A DNA stretch of 64,000 nucleotides from Acidobacteriota bacterium (GCA_018268995.1 JAFDVL010000046.1:17428-81427); one strand, 5' to 3'; numbered from the stretch's first letter, positions 44,702 through 54,487 are shown. The notes: a model not told the origin generated them from the letters alone. Numbers and translations are program-made.

Positions 44702-45574
44702 TTAGTTTTTTCGCAGTGCTACATTGCCTGCAACTGAGGTGATTTTCAGTTCCCGCGAACCATCGCCCACACGCCCACGCGCGGTGCCTCCGAGGCCAAA
44801 CTCGCTTTTGACGACCGTCAGCGGAAAATCAGTTTCCAGTTTGCCAATAGTTGTGGACATATCAACCATTGCACCCAGGGTATCAGGCATCTTGACCTCG
44901 ACGTTTCCACTCGTTGAACTGAATTCCATGCGATTCAGGTTGGTTCGATCCAGCTGATTGAGCGAAACTTTGACATTGCCGCTGATAGATTTAGCCAGCA
45001 CAGAGCCGACGGGTTGATCGTACGGCAGGTAGCGCCGCCACCCTCGCCGCCAGCGCCCGTTGGAGCGGGTCTGCGTTTCTGACGCCTGCTCAATCGTGAC
45101 ATCACCGCTAAAGGATGATGCGTACATCACGCCCGCGATGTTCCGCATCAGGATTAGCCCGCTGACGTTGTCGGCATGCAAGGTGCCCATTGCGCCGTCA
45201 ATTTTGATATTCCCGGCGACGGTCGAAAACGCGTCATACTCGTAACTGGTCGCGCGGGGGACATTCACCTCAAAGCGAATGGTCGCTTCGCAGTTGCAGT
45301 CCTGTGGATATTTGACGCGAATATCCAGCGCGCTGTCAGTGCTGAAATCTTCGATGGTCAAACGATCACGGTCGCGCCCTTCTTTGTAGGCACGGACGAG
45401 AATCGTATCTCCATCATATCCTTGTACCAGAACGTCCCCGGCGACGTTTTTGATGCTGACTCGACTGCTGGCAGCGAGCCGAGCCGATTTTTCAAAATCC
45501 TGAGCCAGAACAAACCCTGCCGCCAGATGCAGGCACAGAGCTACGAATGTAATGTAAACACTTTTTCGGAACAT
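44702..45574 (-). CDS. Secreted DUF4097 beta-repeat protein, paralog B
   Basis: The signal peptide (MFRKSVYITFVALCLHLAAGFVLAQ) and beta-repeat body are similar to those of the protein at 19910-20710. Shared features include KNVAGDVLVQGYDGD, the CNC motif and a near-identical C-terminal block GRVGDGSRELKITSVAGNVALRKN. It differs by a basic insertion of about 25 residues around WRRGWRRYLPYDQP. The start at 45574 follows AGGAGG. It is the only DUF4097 gene inside the polysaccharide locus, next to the 2OG oxygenase and a GT4. A role in binding the polymer at the surface is plausible but unproven. Confidence 0.88.
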   Translation of the reverse strand: MFRKSVYITFVALCLHLAAGFVLAQDFEKSARLAASSRVSIKNVAGDVLVQGYDGDTILVRAYKEGRDRDRLTIEDFSTDSALDIRVKYPQDCNCEATIRFEVNVPRATSYEYDAFSTVAGNIKIDGAMGTLHADNVSGLILMRNIAGVMYASSFSGDVTIEQASETQTRSNGRWRRGWRRYLPYDQPVGSVLAKSISGNVKVSLNQLDRTNLNRMEFSSTSGNVEVKMPDTLGAMVDMSTTIGKLETDFPLTVVKSEFGLGGTARGRVGDGSRELKITSVAGNVALRKN

Positions 45575-45696
45575 AAATCCTCCTACCTTGAGAGATGCTG
45601 TTAATTCAGCGGCGCGCTGCCGGCAGGCCACATCAAACAGCGGAAACTCAGCTCAAGAATGCCTCAGATATTCTGTGTGACTGCTAGCTGCACCGC

Positions 45697-46950
45697 TCAA
45701 GTGGTTGTTGAAGTTGACAGAGAATAATTACCTCGTTCGTGTGATGAATGCGCTGGAAGGCTAATCTGGCCAAAGGTATTTTCAATCATTTCCCTTAAGC
45801 CCTGACGTAGCCGATCAGCGCGAAAATATTGTGCTCTGGCATAACTGGCTTTCTGTAATTGCGCTGCCAGCGCAGGTTGCTCAAGTAGTGTGAGAATGGC
45901 CTGCGCGAGCGCCAGATGATCGTCCGGCGGGACTAACAGGCCATTCTCATTGTTGGCTATGACGCCAGGGATGCCACCGACTTCGCTGGCAATCGCGGGC
46001 AGGGAATGCGCCAGGGCTTCCAGCAGCGATTGCGAAATTCCTTCTGTGCGCGAAGGGAGCAGAAAAATATCTGCCTCCTGATAGAGCCGATACAAATTCG
46101 GGCCATTCGGAATATTGCCCAAAAACTTAACGCGTTGTGTTTGTCCCAATTCAGCGGCAAGCGCTTCTAGTGAGGCTCGCGCAGGGCCTTCGCCCACACA
46201 CCACCATTCAACCTCAATCTGATGTTCTGCCAGAACCTGAAGTGCTCGCAGCAAAATGTCCAAACCTTTCAACGGAACCAGCCGCGACACGGTCAGGAGC
46301 CGCAACGGGGAATGAAAGGATTGCGGTTCACGTTGATAAAACATCTCCGGTGCAAGCGTGCTGTGCACCATATCTCTTTTCGCAATGTCTTTCGTTGCCT
46401 CTGCATATTTGCTGAAGAGTTCCTGCCCCTGAAAGAACGCGAGTTCTGCGCCCGTCACAACTGTGCGCGCCATCCAATCCGCCACGCGGGCTTTTACTTT
46501 GCTGCTGAAACTCCTCTGATAATCCAGCGAGATGGCTTTGCTCCAGTCACCAAGGACACGTACCAGATATTTCTTTCGCCGGAGCCGACAAACGAGCGCA
46601 GCGAAAAATCCCATCTCACCCGGCAAATCAATGCAAACCACATCCGTGTTCGTCAGCGTGCGCCAGTACACTGCTATCTGGCCGAATCCACCCAACAGCG
46701 GTCGGCCACCTTTCACCGGCACGGGACAAATGTTGAGGTGCGGTAGGTCAAATTTTTTCGTGCATTCGCGTGACCAGTACGGGTCATTTTCTTCTGCCAG
46801 CGAACAATAAAACGTTACCTCTGGGAACATTCGCATCAAGCCTTCATGCAAACGCAGATAAAATGGCGGCCCGAAATATTCGTTGCCTCGCCGGATGAGG
46901 AAAATGCTGTTGGAAACCAGCCCCAGATGCTGGACTTTCTTCTGCCTCAT
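45697..46950 (-). CDS. Glycosyltransferase family 4
   Basis: This 417-residue GT-B enzyme has RLLTVSRLVPLKGLDILLRAL, the LYQEADIFLLPSRTEGISQSLLEALAHSLPAIAS E-x7-E region and VGGIPGVIANNENGLLVPP. No signal peptide or membrane helix is visible. The start is directly adjacent to the stop of the Wzy-like polymerase gene. It probably adds one sugar of the repeat unit on the cytoplasmic face; the donor is unknown. Confidence 0.92.
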   Translation of the reverse strand: MRQKKVQHLGLVSNSIFLIRRGNEYFGPPFYLRLHEGLMRMFPEVTFYCSLAEENDPYWSRECTKKFDLPHLNICPVPVKGGRPLLGGFGQIAVYWRTLTNTDVVCIDLPGEMGFFAALVCRLRRKKYLVRVLGDWSKAISLDYQRSFSSKVKARVADWMARTVVTGAELAFFQGQELFSKYAEATKDIAKRDMVHSTLAPEMFYQREPQSFHSPLRLLTVSRLVPLKGLDILLRALQVLAEHQIEVEWWCVGEGPARASLEALAAELGQTQRVKFLGNIPNGPNLYRLYQEADIFLLPSRTEGISQSLLEALAHSLPAIASEVGGIPGVIANNENGLLVPPDDHLALAQAILTLLEQPALAAQLQKASYARAQYFRADRLRQGLREMIENTFGQISLPAHSSHERGNYSLSTSTTT

Positions 46951-48363
46951 TTATGCCTCTCCGTAGCTGCGATTATTGTATGTGCCCGCTTGTTGCCAGG
47001 CTTGCTGTCGCACGAGTCGTCGCTCCAGCACGTGATGTAGGACAAACAGAAACAGGAATGCGAGAAAGATGCGTTCCAGATTCATCAGTAATATGTCCGG
47101 CGATGTATATAACGTCAGTAGAGCAGGTAGCCCGATCAGGAAAAACGCCAGAGATTTAAAGAGCAGAGAAGGGGAGAGCAAGAGCGAATTGATCAGATAC
47201 AAATGCAGTACATTGCAGATGACCATGACGATCAAACCCAGATACCCAAATTGCCAGACTGTAATCGAAGCCGGACTGAGGTTGACGTTCCCCGCTTCTT
47301 CGCTCATTCCCATTTGGACTGCTACGACACGCGTGGGATAGCCGCGAATCGTTCCGTCAAAACTACCTGGAATCGGCTTTGACGGCAGAATCGCGCGCGG
47401 AACCAGTGCCAGCACTGCGCCGATGTAGGGTTGAATTCCGGCGCGGCCTTCGCCCATCCGTTCGACCAGAATGGCGCTGTTTGAAAAGCTGTCGAATTTT
47501 GTGATCAGGTTGACAGCCATTTCATTCACAATATTTTCATCTGCTGCCTTTGAGGAACTGGAAAGAATATCATCCACATTTAAGCGGTCGCCGTATCGTG
47601 CCTGTCCAATCGCGACTGCCAGAATGCTGCCGATAACGACGGTTGCTACTCCGCCAAGCCCAATTAACGTTACCTTTTGTCGCGTTGACCAGGGCTGAGC
47701 CTGACAATAAAGCGTCAGCAAAAAGAACGGCTGCAACATCGCGATTCGTGCGCCCGAAGGTGCCTGTGAAATGACGGTGAAAATTGTCCAGATGAGTAAG
47801 GCAATCAGCAGCCACAACGTTTGTCGTTCGCGCGGCCAGACGTGAATAAAACACGCACAACAAAAGCAACTCAGGAAGGTCTGAAGCAAATGGAAACTGC
47901 CCAGATTATTGAATGTCTCTGATCCTTCTGACAAAAAGAAAAACGCATTGAGATCAAAGTATGACGTTCCAATAAAGATCGCCATCAAAACGGCTGTAAG
48001 AATCGAAACCCCGATGGATAAGAGTATCCCTAGCAATGCGCCTTTTGAATTGATATGGATTTCTGTCAGACGGCTGTTGATGATCCCTTTGAAATAGGGG
48101 GTCGGCAAGAGCAGAAAAGCCAGTGTGCATAACAACGTGGCACTTTCCATCACGGCAAAAAACAGAAACTGACTATAGTTTACAAACGCGTATATTTTCA
48201 GGTGTCCTTGCAGCAGCACCGTCAAGAGAACGGGGATCGTAAACCACATGAGCGTCATGAAAAACAGTAACGTCGGCAGATGCGGCGACACCTTTTGACT
48301 GCGCCGAATGGCAAAAATCATCCCCAGCAAAGCAAATTGTAAGAGCAACACCAACAGTTCCAT
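46951..48363 (-). CDS. Oligosaccharide repeat-unit polymerase (Wzy-like)
   Basis: This polytopic membrane protein of 470 residues has about 12 hydrophobic helices and a large loop (about residues 240-330) with GEGRAGIQPYIGAVLALVPRAILPSK. The fold and this loop match the O-antigen polysaccharide polymerase (Wzy) group. Wzy sequences diverge widely, so identification rests on topology, loop motif and neighbours: Wzx upstream and GT4 downstream. It would polymerise lipid-linked repeat units in the periplasm. Confidence 0.85.
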   Translation of the reverse strand: MELLVLLLQFALLGMIFAIRRSQKVSPHLPTLLFFMTLMWFTIPVLLTVLLQGHLKIYAFVNYSQFLFFAVMESATLLCTLAFLLLPTPYFKGIINSRLTEIHINSKGALLGILLSIGVSILTAVLMAIFIGTSYFDLNAFFFLSEGSETFNNLGSFHLLQTFLSCFCCACFIHVWPRERQTLWLLIALLIWTIFTVISQAPSGARIAMLQPFFLLTLYCQAQPWSTRQKVTLIGLGGVATVVIGSILAVAIGQARYGDRLNVDDILSSSSKAADENIVNEMAVNLITKFDSFSNSAILVERMGEGRAGIQPYIGAVLALVPRAILPSKPIPGSFDGTIRGYPTRVVAVQMGMSEEAGNVNLSPASITVWQFGYLGLIVMVICNVLHLYLINSLLLSPSLLFKSLAFFLIGLPALLTLYTSPDILLMNLERIFLAFLFLFVLHHVLERRLVRQQAWQQAGTYNNRSYGEA

Positions 48364-48383
48364 AAATGATTACCTGCGAAGCG

Positions 48384-49886
48384 CTACCAACTCAAAACCA
48401 CCTGTCGGACGCGGGCAAAACCCGTCTCGCAAACGCGCCGTTCAGTTTCATCACAAACCCAGAAGATGCCACCAATCACGATTCCTGCCAGCAACAACGT
48501 TGACGCCAGATACAGCGTTATTCCGGCACAGGTATAAATCAATCCTATGGCGATCAGACAACTGCCTACGGTTAAGATCGTAGGGCGTCGCATGGCTTGC
48601 AGGTTGATATGCAATACGAATTGAAGGTAGAGGCACAACAACAACAGATAGAGCACATACGAGAACGCAAACGTTGCCGCCGCTCCGATGGCTCCCCAGC
48701 GTGGAATGGCGAGAAATCCGGTTGCTGTAAAAACGATTGCCCAGATGAACGCGATACCGCATCCTTGCCAGATGCGCCCTTTGGCGGCAATCACTGCATT
48801 GACGAGGCCAACGTTTGCCATGAACAACCCGGCTACGCTCATCACAAAAGCTGCGGGAGCCGCTGCCATAAACTTCCCGCCATAAAGAACGCTAATCAAC
48901 AGTGGGCTGAAAAGCGCACATCCGAGCGCCAGCGGCAACGTTAGTAACCAGATTGTGCGCAGGCTCCGGCTGACCAGTTGATCGAACAGGGCAACATCGG
49001 CAGCCGCATTCGCTTCGGTCAAAAACGTCATGGCCGGAGTATAGAAATTATAGGGGGCAAGTGAGATCAGTTGCGCCAGTCCATACGCTGCACTGAAGAG
49101 ACCGGCCTGCGCAAAGCCGTGTGTGCGAGCTGTCAACGAATTCGTCCACCAATAACACGGCATATTCAGCAAGGTGATGACAAACGCGGGCAGCATAAAC
49201 GCCGCAATCGGGCGCACAATCTCACGTGAAAAGTTGGGACGAATCAGCCCCGGAAATCGCTCTTTGGCGTCTTTAACCAGGCGTTGCGTCAGCCAGAGCA
49301 ATCCGACACCGCCAGCGACTAATTGACTTGCTAATGCTCCCCATAATCCCCACACCGCTACCCCGATTAAGGCCAGCACAATCAACATCCCGCTGCGAAT
49401 CAGCATCGTCGTGTTGTAGGCTTGATAATCCTGCATTCCAGCCGCAATGCTTGATGCCAGATTGAGCAGCGTGGTGATGAAAATCATGAGGGCGCAGAAG
49501 CGGAAAAACTGAGTCAGCGATGGATCGTTGTAGATTTTAACTGCGATGAGGTGTGCGCCTGCCACAAAGCTCACACAAAAAACTGTGATGAGCGCCAGTG
49601 TGAAGGTTACGACATTCGCCAGAATGGCCCCGCCGCGTGCTCGATCACTGACATAGTATTCCGGCAGCAATTTGTGCAGCGCTGAGTTCTGCCCCATATG
49701 AAAAAGCCCTGCAATCAGGGCTGTCAGGGCTGTGATGATGGCATAAATGCCAAAATCGTGTGGTCCCAAAAAACGCGCCAGCACCATCGGAACTAATCCA
49801 CTAATCACCAGGCTTGTGCCGCCACGCAGCACCGAATCAAGTGATGCGCGCAGGTACCGTCGCCCTAAATCGTCCTGTAGTTTCAT
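48384..49886 (-). CDS. Oligosaccharide flippase (Wzx/MATE-like)
   Basis: This 500-residue membrane protein of the polysaccharide transporter (PST/MOP) family has 12-14 helices. The N-terminus SLDSVLRGGTSLVISGLVPMVLARFLGPHDFGIYAI is typical of Wzx-type flippases. It would move the lipid-linked repeat unit across the inner membrane. It lies between the kinase/co-polymerase and the polymerase genes, the usual order of a Wzx/Wzy locus. Confidence 0.93.
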   Translation of the reverse strand: MKLQDDLGRRYLRASLDSVLRGGTSLVISGLVPMVLARFLGPHDFGIYAIITALTALIAGLFHMGQNSALHKLLPEYYVSDRARGGAILANVVTFTLALITVFCVSFVAGAHLIAVKIYNDPSLTQFFRFCALMIFITTLLNLASSIAAGMQDYQAYNTTMLIRSGMLIVLALIGVAVWGLWGALASQLVAGGVGLLWLTQRLVKDAKERFPGLIRPNFSREIVRPIAAFMLPAFVITLLNMPCYWWTNSLTARTHGFAQAGLFSAAYGLAQLISLAPYNFYTPAMTFLTEANAAADVALFDQLVSRSLRTIWLLTLPLALGCALFSPLLISVLYGGKFMAAAPAAFVMSVAGLFMANVGLVNAVIAAKGRIWQGCGIAFIWAIVFTATGFLAIPRWGAIGAAATFAFSYVLYLLLLCLYLQFVLHINLQAMRRPTILTVGSCLIAIGLIYTCAGITLYLASTLLLAGIVIGGIFWVCDETERRVCETGFARVRQVVLSW

Positions 49887-49922
49887 GTCTGGATTATTCC
49901 CGGCTATGCTGCAAAGAATAAT

Positions 49923-52900
49923 TTACCGACCCGTTTCTTTTGCCCGATCATCACTGGACTTCTTGAGTGGCGTTGTCGTCGGTAAGTGGAGGGCAGCCAG
50001 GAGCGCTGACTGTACCTCTGAGGGCAGCGAGACGTGAAACGCGAGATGCCGTAATTCTGTCAGATATTCTTTTTGCTGACTCAAGGCGAGAAGCGAAATG
50101 GCGGCAATCCGAATCTCATTGTTGGTATGAGTTTTGATTGCCCGCAGCAATGGTTTTGCTTCGCCTGCCTTCATCATCATGAGAAGTAAAGAAAGCGCGT
50201 CGTAATATTTTTCATTCCCGCTGGTAAGGTGATTGATCGCGTCATCGGCAAGCCCGGAAGACGCGATGGCGGCACCGATCCTGCGGCTTCTGGCAAAAGG
50301 TGCTTCACGCATCGCGCGAGTGAAAACCGTCACTTGATTTTCGCCGAGCTGATACAGGGCGTGGATCGCATCCTCTCGTACGGTTTGCGAGGGATGATCA
50401 AAGGCTGCACAAAGCGTGCGAAAACGTTCTTCGTCTGTATCCAGATCACCACTAAAATCTATCTTTTCTTCTGACAGAATTGATTCCGCCTCAGTCGCTT
50501 CAGTGGTCTCAGAATCAGCGTTGGTTGAGTCAGCGAATGCGTTTGTCGCGTTGTCCACTTTTGCCGTAAAGTCATCAAGACCTAGCTCTTTAGCAATACT
50601 CTCTTCCGTTGCCTCGACAATTTCCGCTTCGAAGATTTTGCTCTCGTCTATTTGTTCCACCGGTTGCTGATAGTAGCCCTGATAGTAATGATCGTCCTGG
50701 CGATTGCTGGCTTGATTGAGCACTACCCCGAAGATTCGCGCGCCAGCTCCGGTCAACAGGTTAATCGAATGACGCACCACTTTATATTGGGTCTTGCCAC
50801 TTTGAACCACCATCAGGATTCCGTCTGCCAGCGAGGACAATAACGTGGCATCTGTAAATGAAGCCGACGGCGGGGAATCAATAATGATATGAGTGTAGTG
50901 CCTTTCCAGCATCGTAATGAGCTTGCGCATTTGCTCTGAGCCTAAGAGCTCGGCTGGATTCGGAGGCACCGGGCCTGCGGTCAGCAAATGCAGCCGTGAG
51001 TCGCTGTAGCGCCGGATCAGTCCCAGGGTTTGGGTCTCGCTCAAACCCTTCACAAGACAAGTGCTCAAGCCTTGCTGGTGTGGGATTCCGAAAACGGAAT
51101 GTAATCGCGGGCGGCGCAGATCGGCATCAATAATCAATACTCTCGCGCCAATCTGAGCTAAGCAGAAAGCCAGGTTGACAGCCGTAGTGGTTTTCCCTTC
51201 GCCGGGCATACTTGATGTTACCAGCAGGGTTTTCGGTGGCTGGCCAGCCGTAGACAGCAAAACAGAAGTGCGCAATTGGCGATAGCTTTCCGCCAGCGCG
51301 GAATGGGATTCGGTTGTAAATAATTTGTGCGGCTGGAACTGGCGATTTTTTAGTTCCGTAGAAATCGGAATTGTTACCAGCGCAGGCAATTGCAACATCT
51401 TTTCTGCTTCATCACTGGAATTGATCGTATCGTTCAAATATTCCAGCAGGAATGCCAGCCCGATACTCATCGCCAGTGAGAAACAAAGCACCAGCATAAT
51501 TCCTTGCCAGCGCCGTGGGCCGACGGCCTTATCCGCCGGAATTGCATAGTCTATGACGTGAATGTTCTTGCGCATTCCGGCCAAGACAACATCATTCTCT
51601 TTGTATCGCGACAGCAGCCCATCCAGCAGATTTTTATTGGTCTCGATTTCCTGTTGAATGATGCGGTAATTAATCGCCGCTTCATTTTGCGTGAGTGTGT
51701 CGCTTCGTTGCTGATCGAAGGCCTTGCGTAAAGATTGTTCTGCTGTCAGCGCCTGACGATATTGCGTCTCGTGGTTTGTCACCAGCACTGTCGCTGAGCG
51801 ACCACGAGCATTGCGAACTTCCTCTTCCAGGGCGGCGATTTGCTGATTAACTTCTTTAACTTCCGGCCATTCTTCCGTGTTTTCCACTAACAACTGCGCG
51901 CGGCGTTGCCGCAATTCAGCCAATTTCGTTTCAATATCAACAATCTTGCGGGCGGTGTTTTCCTCTGCTAACGCACTTGCTGCTCCGGGCGCTAAGGCCG
52001 CGCGATAAGCCGCTTCTGCCACTTTGCGCTTGTTTTCCGCTTCGAGCAGTTGTTTGTTCAGCCCCGTCAATCGCTCCACAACCATGTTCTGATCGGCATT
52101 TAGCGAAAGGATCTGATGGCTTCGGGCATAATTCATTAACCGCTCTTCGCCATTCCGAATTTGTGCCTGCAATTCGGCAATTCGCTTTTGCAAAAAGTCG
52201 CCGGTTGTAACATTGGTTTCGGCCCGGCGCTCTAAATTCAATAGAACAAAGCTGTCGGCAATTCCATTCACAACTTTTGCGGCAATCTCAGGGTCGTGAT
52301 GCTGGAACTGAATTTCAATCAAGCGAGTATTGTCTCTGGAATAACCCAATCGTTTTTCGACGACCGGTTCGACCCGTAATTCATCTGTAATGTCTTTTAC
52401 CAAAGGTGCCAGCCGCTTGGCTTCGGTCGCTTCGACTTGGGAATTGGTGGGCACGTCCTCATTACTTGAAAGAGTTTTTTCCAAATTGTTATCTTTGGCT
52501 TCAACCTTTGTATTGACCGGGCTGGCGGTGCCAAACATCCGTTGTAAATTTGCCCACCATTTCTGCCGCTCTGGCATCGAACTGGGGCGCGGGAACGTCG
52601 CATTATGTTCAAGGTCGAGTGTTTTGACGACGCGCCGCAATAACCCCTGGCTCGTCAGAATGCGAAGTTGCGTGTTGAAGTAGGCCGGATCATTCACCGT
52701 ACTGTTGACGATCACCGGATTTTTCGAGGCGGCACCTTGCACCGGATTGAGTTCTTCTAAATCCACCATGACCAGCGCCTGCGATTCATAAATATCAGGC
52801 TTGCGCACCAGATAAATCGCTGCAATCGCTGTGACCAGAACGGTCAGGCCGCTTACCAGCCACCAGTGTTTGCGAATGGAACCCCAGTAATCTCGTAACG

Positions 52901-52991
52901 GAACCCGACTTTCGACTTCTCGTTCTGGGCGATTTTCAAAAGGTGTTGACGAGGGACGTGTGATGGCAACAGGTTTCTTTAATTCCAGCAT
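49923..52991 (-). CDS. Wzz/BY-kinase polysaccharide co-polymerase with C-terminal HEAT-like extension
   Basis: This is a chain-length determinant and tyrosine autokinase (Wzc/ExoP type). Residues 30-65 and 495-520 hold the two membrane helices of a Wzz domain with a long coiled-coil periplasmic part (about 240-460). The kinase has Walker A GEGK (597-600), Walker A' DADLRRPR (622-629) and Walker B IIIDSPP (D705). A short tyrosine cluster (Y769, Y770, Y773, Y774) follows. Most such proteins end here. This one continues for about 245 residues: an acidic Thr/Glu-rich linker (785-845), then a helical region (about 850-1005) with HEAT-like repeats (SQTVREDAIHALYQLG, NNEIRIAAISLLALSQ). AGGAGCAAG precedes the start. 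The total length of 1022 is well beyond the usual about 720-780. Confidence 0.93.
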   Translation of the reverse strand: MLELKKPVAITRPSSTPFENRPEREVESRVPLRDYWGSIRKHWWLVSGLTVLVTAIAAIYLVRKPDIYESQALVMVDLEELNPVQGAASKNPVIVNSTVNDPAYFNTQLRILTSQGLLRRVVKTLDLEHNATFPRPSSMPERQKWWANLQRMFGTASPVNTKVEAKDNNLEKTLSSNEDVPTNSQVEATEAKRLAPLVKDITDELRVEPVVEKRLGYSRDNTRLIEIQFQHHDPEIAAKVVNGIADSFVLLNLERRAETNVTTGDFLQKRIAELQAQIRNGEERLMNYARSHQILSLNADQNMVVERLTGLNKQLLEAENKRKVAEAAYRAALAPGAASALAEENTARKIVDIETKLAELRQRRAQLLVENTEEWPEVKEVNQQIAALEEEVRNARGRSATVLVTNHETQYRQALTAEQSLRKAFDQQRSDTLTQNEAAINYRIIQQEIETNKNLLDGLLSRYKENDVVLAGMRKNIHVIDYAIPADKAVGPRRWQGIMLVLCFSLAMSIGLAFLLEYLNDTINSSDEAEKMLQLPALVTIPISTELKNRQFQPHKLFTTESHSALAESYRQLRTSVLLSTAGQPPKTLLVTSSMPGEGKTTTAVNLAFCLAQIGARVLIIDADLRRPRLHSVFGIPHQQGLSTCLVKGLSETQTLGLIRRYSDSRLHLLTAGPVPPNPAELLGSEQMRKLITMLERHYTHIIIDSPPSASFTDATLLSSLADGILMVVQSGKTQYKVVRHSINLLTGAGARIFGVVLNQASNRQDDHYYQGYYQQPVEQIDESKIFEAEIVEATEESIAKELGLDDFTAKVDNATNAFADSTNADSETTEATEAESILSEEKIDFSGDLDTDEERFRTLCAAFDHPSQTVREDAIHALYQLGENQVTVFTRAMREAPFARSRRIGAAIASSGLADDAINHLTSGNEKYYDALSLLLMMMKAGEAKPLLRAIKTHTNNEIRIAAISLLALSQQKEYLTELRHLAFHVSLPSEVQSALLAALHLPTTTPLKKSSDDRAKETGR

Positions 52992-53048
52992 CTTGCTCCT
53001 AGGTTCCAGTAAGGGTGAATGGATCAGGTGAGGTGGCTAACAAAAACA

Positions 53049-54074
53049 CTATCGAACGACATAAATCGGCATGTTGCTGATGGCAGGTCCCATCGCATTA
53101 TAAATGTTGCGGATGAAACGCTTGCCGCCAGAAACAGACACCTCAACGATATCGCCTGGCTGTAGCAGTAAATCGGAGGCTTTCTTTCGTACAATGTCTT
53201 GCAGATTAACGGTGAGTTCCATTTTGTCGCTGGCTCCGGCGACTTTGCGAATAACGCGGATGCGATCCGTTTTGGTGTCAGGCAACGTGCCGCCCGCCAT
53301 TGCAATTGCTTCTGTCACGGTTGTCGGTTCACGCAAGGGGATTGTCGCAGGCTTGAAAACATTGCCGACGACGAATGCATGCTCAGCTTCCGGCACACTA
53401 ATAATGTCGCCCGGCTGGACGTAAGGATTCGCTTTTTCGTCCCCTTGTAACGTTTCATTTAAATTGAAAATGTCATAGTCCGTTTCGTCTGTTTGCGCCG
53501 ATACCAGGCTCGCGGAATTTTCTGTTGTGGCAGGCTGACAGGAATACCGTTTGCCGACATGGGCGACTTGCACGCGCTTCCCGGCCTTGTCTGTGGGGCC
53601 GCCTGCGGATGACAACAATTCCAATAGTCGAACCCGACGCTGCAATTGGAATTTGCCCGGTTTATCTACGGCTCCAATCACGGCCACGGGTTGAGAGTTG
53701 TATTCTTTGACAAAGACATCTACCTGCGGGTTACGCTGGTACTTGCGATAACGCTGTGCGATGTCCTTACCCAACTCGCCTTCGGTCAAACAGGCCGAGA
53801 GAATTTCCTCTTCGATTAACGGCATGCGGATCATGCCTCTGGCATCTACGCGGACAGAATCGCGGGACAAGGTTGGACGATTAAAAACGCGTACCTCCAG
53901 TAAATCACCTGGCCCAATGCGGTAGCGGTCATCCTCCTGAATCGGGCTCAGGACAAACTTAGCTTCTTTCTTTTCCTGCCCGTCTTGTGCGCGAGGCGCT
54001 AGCCCTGACCAGCTTGAAAGAAATATTAGGGCACAAACATTAGCGAGCAATAGGCGAATAACTGTTAGCTTCAT
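53049..54074 (-). CDS. Polysaccharide export protein (Wza-like, SLBB domains)
   Basis: This is an outer-membrane-directed export component. An N-terminal signal sequence (MKLTVIRLLLANVCALIFLSSW) precedes a polysaccharide export domain with DDRYRIGPGDLLEVRVFNRP. Two SLBB-type domains follow, with VAVIGAVDKPGKFQL and AFVVGNVFKPATIPL. No lipobox cysteine is visible near the cleavage site. The ATG at 54074 fits the signal sequence and leaves a 20-bp gap to the upstream small gene, whereas the start at 54155 would overlap it. It forms the export pore together with the BY-kinase protein encoded downstream. Confidence 0.93.
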   Translation of the reverse strand: MKLTVIRLLLANVCALIFLSSWSGLAPRAQDGQEKKEAKFVLSPIQEDDRYRIGPGDLLEVRVFNRPTLSRDSVRVDARGMIRMPLIEEEILSACLTEGELGKDIAQRYRKYQRNPQVDVFVKEYNSQPVAVIGAVDKPGKFQLQRRVRLLELLSSAGGPTDKAGKRVQVAHVGKRYSCQPATTENSASLVSAQTDETDYDIFNLNETLQGDEKANPYVQPGDIISVPEAEHAFVVGNVFKPATIPLREPTTVTEAIAMAGGTLPDTKTDRIRVIRKVAGASDKMELTVNLQDIVRKKASDLLLQPGDIVEVSVSGGKRFIRNIYNAMGPAISNMPIYVVR

Positions 54075-54094
54075 GGCTTTACCAAAGGAAATAC

Positions 54095-54367
54095 TTATCT
54101 GGCTGATATTCCCAACCTTCGTGCCGATAAGGCCTCGCGTAGATGATTGGGACATGCAAGATTGAGCACCGTGTTTTTGATCTTAACTAAATCTTCTTCA
54201 TGTTCACGCACGAACGCACCCGTTAGCGGATGATCCTGTGTCTTGACAATAATGCCCTCACGAAACCACTGCCAGAACTGTGCTTGTGTCGTCCAAAATT
54301 GTTGACGGTTACGGCAGAGGATTAGGGCGGTGTGCTTTTTCTTTTTTTTGTCTTTCTTTTTGCTCAT
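54095..54367 (-). CDS. Small basic hypothetical protein of the polysaccharide locus
   Basis: This 90-residue protein has a lysine-rich N-terminus (MSKKKDKKKKK) and a compact Trp/Phe-rich middle (FWTTQAQFWQWFREG), ending LREALSARRLG. It sits between the LuxR-type regulator gene and the Wza-like gene, in the same direction, with 20 bp to the latter. Composition and placement suggest a real gene; no domain is recognised. No clear Shine-Dalgarno site precedes the ATG. It might be a nucleic-acid- or membrane-associated regulator, which is speculation. Confidence 0.6.
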   Translation of the reverse strand: MSKKKDKKKKKHTALILCRNRQQFWTTQAQFWQWFREGIIVKTQDHPLTGAFVREHEEDLVKIKNTVLNLACPNHLREALSARRLGISAR

Positions 54368-54487
54368 GGTGGAAGGGCGATAATTAGGCGCAAAAATACC
54401 TTAATGCCGGCTTTGATTTGCTTAGGCATTCGGACCACAAAGGGAAGCCTCTAACGCGAGGCAGCGTAGCTGAAATTGGATGAGGGA

